Source: Streptosporangium album
GTDB lineage: Bacteria > Actinomycetota > Actinomycetes > Streptosporangiales > Streptosporangiaceae
Reading direction: 5' to 3'
NCBI RefSeq assembly: GCF_014203795.1
Contig: NZ_JACHJU010000001.1
Location: forward strand, 2,728,001 to 2,792,000
Length of the DNA stretch: 64,000 nucleotides
Part shown: positions 7,894 through 15,539 of the stretch, piece by piece
Position numbering within the stretch: position 1 is the first letter of the stretch
Layout: each line of letters starts with the position of its first letter
Notes under the pieces: model-generated
Database searches by the model: none
What the model was told of the DNA's origin: nothing
The model's input: the letters and a program-made list of their open reading frames with translations, nothing else
Made by a program: the position numbers and the translations under genes

Positions 7894-8481
7894 GTGGGCT
7901 ATCCGCCGCAGTACGGCCGACCGCCGCGAGGCGAGACGGGCCGGGGGCTGGCGGTAATCGTGATCATGATTATCGGCGTGCTCATCGGAGCGGCGGTCGC
8001 CGTGGCGGCGGCGCTCACCCCGGTCGTCACATCCGGAAGCCCATCCGCGACCCGGGGCCCCGAGCGCTCGGAGGCCACGCTGCGGCAGACCGCCCAGGCG
8101 GGGCTCGACTCCTATTCCGGCGGCTCCTACGGCGACTTCTGGGATCTGTGGAGCACGCAGGCACAGACGGCGGTCGCGCGTGAGGAGTACGTCAGGCTGT
8201 TCCAGCTGTGTCCCCAGCCGGTGCCGGACGTCCGGTTCACCATCACCGCCGTCACGGTCGGCGGCGACACCGCGAAGGTCCAGGCGGGCCGGCTCAACGA
8301 CACGACCGACTTCGACTTCCTCTTCGAGGGCGACGCGTGGCGGTACGTACCGCCGGCCGAGGAGCTGCAGGAATACCGGGCCAAGAGTGTCGACCAGCTG
8401 GCACAACAGCGCCAGACCGCGGGGACCTGTGGCGCCGCCTCCCCACCGTCCCCGTCCACTCCCGCCACACCGCCGGGGTGA
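7894..8481 (+). CDS. Membrane-anchored secreted protein, possible NTF2-like fold
   Basis: A 195-residue protein. GTG 7894 is chosen because GGAGG lies six bases upstream (7883-7887). A short Pro/Arg-rich cytoplasmic tail (GYPPQYGRPPRGE) is followed by one transmembrane helix (LAVIVIMIIGVLIGAAVAVAAAL). The extracytoplasmic domain contains a helix with YGDFWDLWSTQAQTAVAREEY and strands such as VRFTITAVTVGGDTAKV and WRYVPPAEELQEY. That resembles small NTF2/SnoaL-like domains often found outside actinobacterial cells. The tail is Pro/Ser-rich. Function unknown. Confidence 0.65.
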   Translation: MGYPPQYGRPPRGETGRGLAVIVIMIIGVLIGAAVAVAAALTPVVTSGSPSATRGPERSEATLRQTAQAGLDSYSGGSYGDFWDLWSTQAQTAVAREEYVRLFQLCPQPVPDVRFTITAVTVGGDTAKVQAGRLNDTTDFDFLFEGDAWRYVPPAEELQEYRAKSVDQLAQQRQTAGTCGAASPPSPSTPATPPG

Positions 8482-8773
8482 TCCATCCGCATGCCGTGAA
8501 CCTCGGACACGGAAAGTGAAAAACATTCGACGATTCTCATACGATCTCTCGTTATCTTCCGCCGACATACTGATTGATCACCAAAGTCCCGGAAGGGTAC
8601 TGCCGGCACCGTAATTCACAGCTACTGTCAGACGTATGGCCCATCCCCCGCCGGCCTGGCGAGACGGCGCAGGTTCGGACGCACCGAAGTCGACCGACCA
8701 CGATGCCTCCACGCGAGAGAGGACCGATGTCCCCCTGTGGCTCGCGCATCTCCAGCCCCGAGGAGAAAAGGAG

Positions 8774-9058
8774 ATGAACGACACGTCACCCCCCGACATC
8801 TCTGTAACCGTAGAGCTGGATAAGGCAGACTTCGAGGCGCTTTCTCGTAAGGCGCGATCAACGGGGAGTAAGATCGCGGATGTGATCCACGCCGCCGTCC
8901 AGCGAGAGATCGGCACCAAGCCGCACGTCATCACGTTGATCCACCGCTGGAACCTGCACCGCGAAGACCTCGACGTGGCGGCCGACGCTCTCGGGGTCGA
9001 CCAGCTGTCCGAGGTGGAATGGGGCCAGATCGGCACCCGCCGGACCCGGAGGTCCTGA
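8774..9058 (+). CDS. Putative antitoxin of a PIN-type pair
   Basis: A 94-residue protein starting at ATG 8774 behind AAAGGAG. The early segment ISVTVELDKADFEALSRKAR followed by SKIADVIHAAVQREIG has the strand-helix-helix layout of ribbon-helix-helix regulators. The C-terminal half (RWNLHREDLDVAADALGVDQ) is helical. It precedes the PIN-like gene at 9062 by 3 bp, the usual antitoxin-first order. The antitoxin role is inferred from size and position; I cannot name a VapB subfamily. Confidence 0.55.
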   Translation: MNDTSPPDISVTVELDKADFEALSRKARSTGSKIADVIHAAVQREIGTKPHVITLIHRWNLHREDLDVAADALGVDQLSEVEWGQIGTRRTRRS

Positions 9059-9061
9059 CAG

Positions 9062-9448
9062 ATGCTTCCCGGCCGAGTGCTCGACGTCAGCGCGCTGATC
9101 GACATCGCGGTGGCGAAGACCGATTACTCACGGAGCATCGCCGCCATGTGCCTCTACCGCGGCGGTGGAATATGCGTCCCGGCGACCTGCCTGGCAGCCG
9201 TCCTGTCCATCTCCCCGATATCCACACAGGTAGAGCTGTTCGAGCTCGTCACGACACCTGGCGTGACGATCGACGACTTCACCCACGGCAAGGTGGGAGA
9301 CATCGCGGAGATTCTCGACGGGTCGCGCGACGTCACCGCGGGGCACGTCGTCTGGTGCGCGAGAAACACCAAATGGCCCATCTTGACGGATCGCGGTGGA
9401 GAGCTCTCCCAATACGACCAGCACATCGTGATCGACCCATTGCCCTGA
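9062..9448 (+). CDS. PIN-domain-like putative toxin
   Basis: A 128-residue protein resembling a degenerate PIN ribonuclease. The first acidic residue is in VLDVSALIDIA near the N-terminus. The C-terminal pattern DVTAGHVVWCARNTKWPILT then DRGGEL matches the usual D..aHv..A...gwpvlTaD arrangement, and the ending HIVIDPLP is also common in PIN toxins. A clear mid-protein acidic residue (normally Glu about 40 residues in) is not obvious. It is coupled to the small gene 3 bp upstream, as in VapBC pairs. It may be an active RNase, an inactive relative, or a different PIN-like family. Confidence 0.55.
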   Translation: MLPGRVLDVSALIDIAVAKTDYSRSIAAMCLYRGGGICVPATCLAAVLSISPISTQVELFELVTTPGVTIDDFTHGKVGDIAEILDGSRDVTAGHVVWCARNTKWPILTDRGGELSQYDQHIVIDPLP

Positions 9449-9544
9449 GCCATTGTTTTCCACTGAAGGCGCAATAACAGAATGGTGACCGACAATATGC
9501 GTATTCGATGCGCCCGCCGGAGCTGAGCCGTTCAGACTGTGGAC

Positions 9545-9781
9545 ATGGCAGATCAGGCGAAACGCATCCGACTCGACATTCCCAGCGGGCCGGAGTACGA
9601 CCAGGTGCGCGATATGCACGGGCATACGGTCACGGTGTTCGAGTCCACCGAGGTCAACGGCCGCCGCTCGCTGAAGATCGGCAGCCGGACGCTGGTGCTG
9701 CAGCGGGTGGGGGTCGACGAGAGCGGCAACGAGACGACGGAGATCTTCCGCGCCCAGTCGATCTCGGAACCGTCGTACTGA
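9545..9781 (+). CDS. Small hypothetical protein
   Basis: A 78-residue protein (80 if the GTG at 9539 is used). The sequence is highly charged and strand-rich (HTVTVFESTEVNGRRSLKIG then SRTLVLQRVGVDESGNETTE), suggesting a small beta-barrel or a nucleic-acid-binding fold, but I recognise no family. No strong ribosome-binding site is visible. The coding bias looks real, with regular third-position G/C. It stands alone between the PIN pair and the oxidoreductase operon. Confidence 0.5.
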   Translation: MADQAKRIRLDIPSGPEYDQVRDMHGHTVTVFESTEVNGRRSLKIGSRTLVLQRVGVDESGNETTEIFRAQSISEPSY

Positions 9782-9955
9782 GAGGCCGCGACCGGCCGAT
9801 GAAGGAGGTCGTGTCCCTCCCGGCTGGTCCAGTCGGTTTCCTCCGTGGCCAGGCTGCGTACCGCAGAATCCGAACGGATCGTCCGGCGTCAGAGGAAGGC
9901 AGCACAAGATCACAGGAGCGCCCGGCGGGACGGCGGCCGGGCCTGGTGACCCCGT

Positions 9956-10046
9956 CCTCCGTGGTCACACCCGGGGCGAGTGGAACCACGGAGGGCGGGA
10001 TCGCTCGCGTGGCTTCTCCGCGGACACCCGAGGGGCATCCGCGGAG
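9956..10046. terminator. Two hairpins downstream of oxidoreductase gene
   Basis: Inverted repeats CCTCCGTGGT/ACCACGGAGG (9956-9965 and 9985-9994, 10 bp) and CTCCGCGGA/TCCGCGGAG (10016-10024 and 10038-10046, 9 bp) lie just past the minus-strand stop at 10071. They probably end the exporter/oxidoreductase transcript. The region 9782-9955 before them contains no gene I can support. Confidence 0.5.
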
Positions 10047-10070
10047 AGGTGCGCCAGGCCACCTCGGACA

Positions 10071-10559
10071 TCAGGTGGTGTCCCCGGCTTTCCAGAGCCT
10101 GCTGCGCAGGTCGGCGCCCCGGATGACCTGGACACGCCAGGGCTCCAGGCGGAGCATGTGCAGCTCGGGATCGGCGGGACCCCCGTGCCAGAAGCTGCCC
10201 AGGTCGTATCCGGCCCCTGCCGGGCTGGTCGTGCGGTAGAGATCCCACACATGCTGCTTGATCTCCAGGTCGTCGATCCATTCGGCGACGGTGTCGATGC
10301 TGACGGCGTTCTGCCGTGGCGTCCAGTAGGAGAAGGTGGTGTGGGGATTACCAGCCAGGTGCGCCGCCTTGACAGGCGTCTTGTAGGTGGCCAGCCAGCC
10401 GACGGGGCGGCCTCCGGCGATCTCCCAGACCGGGATCAGCACCCGTGCCCGGGGGCGGCCTTTCCTGTCGACGGTGGTCATGGTGGCGTAGACGATGTCG
10501 CCGATGTAGGCGTTGAACTCGTCCTGGATCGCGGCGAACGACATCACTTCGGTGGCCAT
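10071..10559 (-). CDS. Pyridoxamine 5'-phosphate oxidase-fold flavin protein
   Basis: A 162-residue split-barrel protein of the PNPOx-like superfamily. These bind FMN, F420 or haem and reduce or oxidise small molecules. Typical pieces are the first strand pair YATMTTVDRKGRPRARVLIP, the core strand PVGWLATYKTPVKAAHLAGN with the following PHTTFSYW, and the C-terminal LRLEPWRVQVIRG. It begins 19 bp after the exporter stop on the same strand and is probably co-transcribed with it. It may modify a compound that the exporter also handles (inference). The cofactor cannot be told from the sequence by eye. Confidence 0.8.
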   Translation of the reverse strand: MATEVMSFAAIQDEFNAYIGDIVYATMTTVDRKGRPRARVLIPVWEIAGGRPVGWLATYKTPVKAAHLAGNPHTTFSYWTPRQNAVSIDTVAEWIDDLEIKQHVWDLYRTTSPAGAGYDLGSFWHGGPADPELHMLRLEPWRVQVIRGADLRSRLWKAGDTT

Positions 10560-10578
10560 CGGTTCTCTCCGGTCGCAG

Positions 10579-12012
10579 TCAGGCCGAGGTATCGACGGGG
10601 ACGGGTTCAGCGATCCCGGACGCCTTACGGGCGCGCAGGCCGAACGCGGTGATGACCGCGCCGAGGACTCCGGCGGCGACCGGGACGACGAGAGCGGTCC
10701 TGAGCGCGTCCAGCCCCGCTTCCGGTGAGACGCCGTCGCCGAGCGCCGCGACGTTGACGGCGGTCACCGCCGACAGGCCGAGGGCGGTGCCGAACTGCAT
10801 CGCGGTGTACAACAGGCCGCCGGCCAGGCCGTGCTCGTGTTCGTCGACGCCATCGGTGGCGGCCATGGTCAGCGGGCCGTAGGCCAGGGAGAAGGCCAGC
10901 CCCAGCAGGAGCATGGTCGGCAGCATGGCGGTATAGGCCCAGTCCATCCCGACGGGCAGGAACAGAAGGTAGGACAGGGCCGCCAGGAGCATTCCGCCGA
11001 ACAGCACCGGGACATTTCCGAACCGGTTCACCAGCCGCGGTGTCAGCGTCGGGGCGAGGACCGTGTCGATGCCGATCACCAGCATGGCCAGACCCGTCTG
11101 CAACGTGCTCCAGCCGCGTAGCTCCTGTAGGTACAAGGTGACCAGGAACTGAAAGCCGGCGAAGGAGGCGAGGAACAACAGCGCTCCCAGGTTGGCGCGC
11201 ACAAGGGGTCCTGAGCGCAGGATGCCCAGCCGCACCAGTGGGTTGGCCGACCGCCGCTCGATCACGATGAAGGCGGCCAGCAGTGCCAGGCCCGCAGCGA
11301 ACACACCGACCGTGCCGGCCCAGTCGTTGCCGGGGTGCTCCAGGCGGACCACTCCGTATACCAGCAGCAGCATCGCACCGGTGATGCTGAAGGCGCCGGC
11401 CAGGTCGAAGCCGCCCGCCGGGCGCTCCTGAGCGTCCGGATCCTTGAGGAGGGGGATGGCGGCCAGCAGGATCATCGCCGACAGGATGACCGGGGCGAAG
11501 AACACCCACCTCCAGCCGAACGAGGCCAGCAGGCCACCGGCGACCAGGCCGAGCGAGAAGCCGCCCGCCGCCGTTCCGGCGTAGACCCCCAGGACCTTGG
11601 TGCGCTGCGGGCCTTCGGGAAAGTTGCCGGTGACGAGCGCCAACCCGGCGGGGGCCATGAACGCGGCTGCGACTCCGGTGACGAACCGGGCGGCCAGCAG
11701 CATCCAGCCCTCGGTGGCGAACCCGCCCAGGCCGGAGAAGACCAGGAAGACGGTCAGCCAGAACAGGAACATCCGGCGGCGGCCCAGCAGGTCGGCGGTA
11801 CGGCCGCCCAGCAACATGAACCCGCCGTAGCCGAGCACGTAGGCGCTGACCACACCACTGAGCATCCCGGTGGACAGGCCCAGGTCGGCCCGGATCGACG
11901 GCAATGCCACGTTCAGCATCGCCACGTCGATCCCCTCCAGGAAGATCGCTCCGCACAGTACGAACAACACCCCCCAAGCGCGTCCGTCCATGCGGCCGCT
12001 CGATGTGGACAT
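10579..12012 (-). CDS. MFS drug exporter, DHA2 (EmrB/QacA) type
   Basis: A 477-residue major facilitator protein with about 14 hydrophobic segments, the DHA2 family count. The N-terminal half contains SGVVSAYVLGYGGFMLLGGR and the loop motif GRTADLLGRRRMFL (motif A), followed by ARFVTGVAAAFMAPAGLALV. DHA2 pumps expel drugs or toxic metabolites using the proton gradient. A good AGAGGGGAG ribosome-binding site precedes ATG 12012. It is divergent from an HxlR regulator at 12114, which is its likely repressor. Substrate unknown. Confidence 0.9.
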   Translation of the reverse strand: MSTSSGRMDGRAWGVLFVLCGAIFLEGIDVAMLNVALPSIRADLGLSTGMLSGVVSAYVLGYGGFMLLGGRTADLLGRRRMFLFWLTVFLVFSGLGGFATEGWMLLAARFVTGVAAAFMAPAGLALVTGNFPEGPQRTKVLGVYAGTAAGGFSLGLVAGGLLASFGWRWVFFAPVILSAMILLAAIPLLKDPDAQERPAGGFDLAGAFSITGAMLLLVYGVVRLEHPGNDWAGTVGVFAAGLALLAAFIVIERRSANPLVRLGILRSGPLVRANLGALLFLASFAGFQFLVTLYLQELRGWSTLQTGLAMLVIGIDTVLAPTLTPRLVNRFGNVPVLFGGMLLAALSYLLFLPVGMDWAYTAMLPTMLLLGLAFSLAYGPLTMAATDGVDEHEHGLAGGLLYTAMQFGTALGLSAVTAVNVAALGDGVSPEAGLDALRTALVVPVAAGVLGAVITAFGLRARKASGIAEPVPVDTSA

Positions 12013-12113
12013 GGGTCAACTCCCCTCTGGATAGGCGGGGCCGGCCATGGTTCCCCAAATGATGGCCGGTTCCCTCTTGTAACCAGCAGCATCTTCGGAC
12101 ACCATCAGTGACC

Positions 12114-12608
12114 ATGGAAGACGGCACTTCAAAGTCCCCCGGTTACTGCGGGGATACCGGCGGCGACTACGACGTTCTCCAGTGGGACACACGGGAGGAC
12201 TGCGAGGTCCGGCAGATCCTCGACCGGGTCGCCGACAAGTGGTCGCTGCTGGTCATCGCCCTGCTCGATCAGCGCAGCCTGCGCTTCACCGAGCTGCGCC
12301 GGACGATCGACGGGATCAGCCAGCGGATGCTCGCCCGGACCCTGCGCCATCTGGAGCGCGACGGCCTGGTGAGCCGCACCGTGCATCCGACCGTGCCACC
12401 GCGCGTGGACTACGAGCTCACGGCCCTGGGTGCGACCCTGCACCACACCATCCGTGCGCTGGTCACCTGGACCGAGGAGCACCAGAACGAGATCGCCGCC
12501 GCCCGTTCGGCGTACGACGTCCGCGTGGCGGTCGAGCAGGAGACCGTGGAGCGGGAGGCCGCTGAGCGGGAGGCCATCGCCCGGGACGCCCTCACGGGCA
12601 GGCGCTGA
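12114..12608 (+). CDS. HxlR-family transcriptional regulator
   Basis: A winged-helix regulator of about 164 residues. HxlR features are the early Cys in REDCEVRQILDRVADKWSLL, the recognition region RSLRFTELRRTIDGISQRML followed by RTLRHLERDGLVSR, and the wing VPPRVDYELTALGATL. The start is ATG 12114; a GTG at 12108 is in frame. The C-terminus is a charged Glu/Ala/Arg-rich helix (EQETVEREAAEREAIARDAL), longer than usual. HxlR proteins often sense electrophiles through the conserved Cys and control divergent efflux genes, which fits the exporter at 10579-12012. The 100-bp gap between them should hold the operator. Confidence 0.88.
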   Translation: MEDGTSKSPGYCGDTGGDYDVLQWDTREDCEVRQILDRVADKWSLLVIALLDQRSLRFTELRRTIDGISQRMLARTLRHLERDGLVSRTVHPTVPPRVDYELTALGATLHHTIRALVTWTEEHQNEIAAARSAYDVRVAVEQETVEREAAEREAIARDALTGRR

Positions 12609-12799
12609 CCGCATCACGCGAACATCGGTGGTGTCGCCCGGGCCAGGTTTACTCGACGGCAATGGCAGGAGCCACGCGCGCGGAGCCGATGCCGCGGTCG
12701 GGACCGCTGTTCACCGTATGGTCCAGGGCCGGGCCCCGGCGTTCCCGGGTTCTGATGCGGTATGGCGACGTTGAGCGTTTGGCCAGGTGGAAGACGAAA

Positions 12800-12861
12800 G
12801 AGCGCGACTTCTGCTGATCTTTCAGGTCTCAAATCCGAAGATCACCGCAGGAGTCGCGCTC
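12800..12861 (+). promoter_or_regulatory. Leader hairpin masking transposase RBS (ISAs1 copy 1)
   Basis: GAGCGCGACT at 12800-12809 pairs with AGTCGCGCTC at 12852-12861. CTGC (12811-12814) pairs with GCAG (12847-12850), and TGATCTT (12815-12821) pairs with AAGATCA (12838-12844), around a short loop. The ribosome-binding site CAGGAG is inside the right arm, and the GTG start at 12862 follows directly. The fold would block translation of transcripts that start outside the element. Confidence 0.65.
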
Positions 12862-14174
12862 GTGTCCCCATCTTCCCTGACCAGCTCTCCTCCCGCCGCT
12901 ACTCTTGACCAGCTCACCGACCTGGCATTGTGGGAATCCGAACTGACGGCTGATCCGGTCGTGGTGGAATCAGCGTTGATGCGCCGGTTGGCGGCCGTAC
13001 CTGAGCGGCGCTCAGCCTGCGGGCTGCGGCATCCGCTGGTGGTCATCTTGACGTTGACGGCGTGCGCAACGCTCGTGGTCGGCGGCGACAGCGTCGCGGC
13101 GATCCGGCAGTGGGCCGCCAGGACCTCGCAAGCAGTGCTGGAGCGGCTGGGCGCCTACCACGATCCGTTCACCGGCCTGTTCATCGTGCCCAGCGAGCGG
13201 ACCTTCCGTCGGGTCCTCGCCGACCTGGACGCCGACGCGCTGGACACGGCGATCAGCGGTTATGTGGCCGAGGTGGTCCGTCAAGTGGCGCCGGTGCCGC
13301 CGATTCCCGACACCCCGGGCCGGTCGAGCGCGAGCAGCGGCGCGCAGCCCAGCGACAGGACACCCATCCCGCCCCGGCCGGGCTACTGCCCGGCGCCGCC
13401 CTCGATGGCAAGGCCTGTCGCGGCGCCCGGACCGAGCAGGGCGGGCGGGTCTTCCTGATCGGGGCGATCAGCCACGAGCACGGCGTAATCCTGGGCCAAT
13501 GCCAGGTCGCCGACAAACGTGGGGAGGGACCCGCCGCCCGTGCCCTGCTGGCCCGGCTGGACGCGGCCGGGATGGTGCTGACCCTGGACGCGCTGCACAC
13601 CACCAAGGCCACCGCCCGCCTGATCACCCAGCATCTGGACGCCCACTACATCCTCATTTTGAAGGGCAATCAGCCGCTGGCCCGCGCCGCCGCCCAAGCC
13701 CTGTTGACCGGCCCGGACACCGACTGGACCGCGACCACCGCCACTGACGACGACCACGGGCACAACCGCACCGAACGCCGCACCATCCGCACCGCCGAAG
13801 CAGACGACGCCCTGTTCCCCGGTGCCCGCCAAGCCTTCCGGCTCCGCCGCGACGTCGGCGATCTGGACGGCGTCTGGACCAGCAAGGAGATCGTGTACGG
13901 CATCACCAGCCTGCCCGCCGAAGCGGCCGGGCCCGCTCATCTCAACCACTATGAACGGGCGCACTGGGGTGTGGAAAACCGTCTCCATTGGGTCCGTGAC
14001 GTGACCTTCCGGGAGGATCACTCGCAGGTCAGGTCGGGAACCGCGCCCAGAGCGCTCGCCAGCTTCAGAAACCTGGCGATCAGCACCGCCCGGCTGGCCG
14101 GCCGCGCCAACATCGCCCATGCCCGCCGTGACCTCCTCGACCACGGTGACGCCTTCGCCGTCTACACCATCTGA
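12862..14174 (+). pseudogene. ISAs1 transposase, frameshifted
   Basis: The GTG at 12862 opens a frame encoding the usual ISAs1 N-terminus (RHPLVVILTLTACATLVVGG, then DPFTGLFIVPSERTFRRVLA). Near 13318, just after IPDTPG, the family sequence jumps to another frame: GPVEREQRRAAQRQ, then LDGKACRG, and the catalytic-core pieces HYILILKGNQPLARAA and HWGVENRLHWVRDVTFREDH up to 14174. The first frame ends at 13458. A one-base loss (or two-base gain) explains it, and no slippery run is obvious there, so I call it broken rather than programmed. The rest of the DDE domain looks intact. Confidence 0.8.
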
Positions 14175-14394
14175 TCAATCCGACGAACGGGATATAGCGA
14201 ATTAACGCCGGGGCCCTGTGGTCCAGGGTGGCAACAGGGCTCCAAAGCCGAAGTGCCTCAGCTTGAGGGAAAGTTCCCAGGTCCAGCACCATCAGCCGAA
14301 CGAGGCACCCGGAGTCCCCCTACGGTGCAGACAATTCTGGCTATCCCTCATACTCAAGGTCAGCGCGCCGGGATGATCTTCGAGAAGGGGCACC

Positions 14395-14916
14395 GTGAGA
14401 CAGCCAGGTTGTGCGGAACCGATCGTCATACGACGCTTCATCAAAGATGACTCGGTGGAAGAGCTGACCATGCTTCTGCACCGCGCTTATGCGGATCATG
14501 CAGCCGCAGGGCTCGTCTTCTTCGCCTCCTACCAAACCCCTGAGGACACGCTGCGACGCCTGGGCAAAGGAGAATGCTGGGTTGCTCTGGAGCAGGGAAC
14601 GATCGTTGGCAGTGTCACGGTGACGGGGACATACGACACCCCGCCTGGATATCCAGCGCCGGTCGATGCGGGATCGTTCTGGCAACTCGCGGTGGATCCG
14701 GCCCAGCGAGGAACCGGCCTGGGACATCGCCTCCTGACCTTGGCTGAAACTCGCATCACCGCCCTGGGCGCGTCGAAGGTAGTGATCGACACCTCCTCAC
14801 AGGCCGCCGATCTCATCGCCTGGTACGGCCGTCACGGCTACGCATCGATCGGGACATGGAAGTGGGGAGTCACCAACTACGACAGCATCGTCTTGGCCAA
14901 GGACCTCTCCGCCTGA
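14395..14916 (+). CDS. GNAT-family N-acetyltransferase
   Basis: A 173-residue acetyltransferase. GTG 14395 follows GAAGGGG, a good ribosome-binding site. The acetyl-CoA binding motif A is FWQLAVDPAQRGTGLGHRLL (residues about 97-116), with the R-G-T-G-L-G pyrophosphate loop. Motif B follows as VVIDTSSQAADLIAWYGRHG, and the protein ends YDSIVLAKDLSA. GNAT enzymes transfer acetyl groups to amines such as antibiotics, polyamines or protein N-termini; the substrate is not evident. It sits between the ISAs1 element and the tRNA-Ser island and may be imported cargo, or the native gene next to the original tRNA-Ser 3' flank. Confidence 0.85.
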   Translation: MRQPGCAEPIVIRRFIKDDSVEELTMLLHRAYADHAAAGLVFFASYQTPEDTLRRLGKGECWVALEQGTIVGSVTVTGTYDTPPGYPAPVDAGSFWQLAVDPAQRGTGLGHRLLTLAETRITALGASKVVIDTSSQAADLIAWYGRHGYASIGTWKWGVTNYDSIVLAKDLSA

Positions 14917-15166
14917 ACGAGCCTTCGTGGCCGCTCCGCGTCTCAGGTCCAACAGCAAGATCCGTCAGGTCCCCGGTTCGATGGCAGTGCCCCAAGCCGC
15001 CTGACAGCGACAGCGACCCGGGGAAACGCGGCCAACATCATTCCGCGTATATTCCGCGAACAGCGGCTCAGGGCCGCTCACGGTGGCCTGTGGCTGCGCA
15101 CTCTGGAAACGGTCAACGGCGCCTGGTCCAAGGGAGAACCCTGGTCAGACGCCGTTCTACGTGCTC
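14917..15166. other. Diverged copy of tRNA-Ser downstream flank
   Basis: No gene is seen. From about 15041 this stretch is a diverged copy of 27500-27631, the sequence just downstream of the real tRNA-Ser. Both have ATTCCGC then ATAT then CCGCG, a GGAAACG..TCAACGGCG block, and a GGTCAGACGCCGTT that pairs with AACGGCG to form a terminator-like hairpin. It is the left flank of the attachment site. Confidence 0.55.
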
Positions 15167-15226
15167 AGCGGAGAGCGTGGGATTCGAACCCACGAGGAGC
15201 CGCAAAGCCCCTAGCGGTTTTCAAGA
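15167..15226 (-). repeat. attL-like copy of tRNA-Ser 3' half
   Basis: Sixty bases identical to 27632-27691: the tRNA-Ser T-arm, variable arm and anticodon-stem part ending at the anticodon. The 5' half of the tRNA is absent, so this is not a functional tRNA gene. It marks the left attachment site of the island. Confidence 0.85.
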
Positions 15227-15478
15227 AAACTACGGTTACTCCACCCATGCCGACCGTGACCTGCGGATCAGCCTCAGGCAGGGGTCTGGCCAAGGAAGAT
15301 CATCCCGCACATATCCCGCGCTCGGCTTCTATGGTCAACGGCTGGCAAGGGCGGACCGCAACTCCTTGTGCAGGCACGGCCCCGGCATGTTGAGGATTTG
15401 ATCGGGTTTGATTCTTTGCGTGTGACCGGTGCCGACCTTCGCGGCCGGTAATCTCTGCCCCAATCCGGGCATGAGAGG

Positions 15479-15539
15479 GGGCACGACTCCCCAAGATCGG
15501 GGTTCTCACACCAACCGATCTCCAGGGGGAATCGTGCCC
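15479..15539 (+). promoter_or_regulatory. Leader hairpin masking transposase start (ISAs1 copy 2)
   Basis: GGGCACGA at 15479-15486 pairs with TCGTGCCC at 15532-15539. CCCC (15489-15492) pairs with GGGG (15526-15529), and AGATCGG (15494-15500) pairs with CCGATCT (15515-15521). The ribosome-binding site AGGGGGA and the GTG start at 15534 both lie in the right arm. Layout matches the hairpin of the first ISAs1 copy although the bases differ. Confidence 0.65.

Larger units (their letters stand above)
12729..14219 (+). mobile_element. ISAs1-family insertion sequence, inactivated copy
   Basis: Ends are marked by 13-bp perfect inverted repeats, GGGCCCCGGCGTT at 12731-12743 and its complement at 14204-14216. 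They are flanked by the 9-bp direct repeat GGTCCAGGG (12720-12728 and 14220-14228). The exact outer edge is uncertain by a few bases, because the left end shows CAGGGCCGGGCCCC where the right shows CAGGGCCCC. The single transposase gene is frameshifted. The element lies between the HxlR gene and an acetyltransferase. Confidence 0.8.

Noticed and set aside
15167-15226. A second tRNA-Ser gene
   Set aside because: Only the 3' part up to the anticodon stem is present; the 5' half and acceptor strand are missing, so it is an attachment-site repeat.
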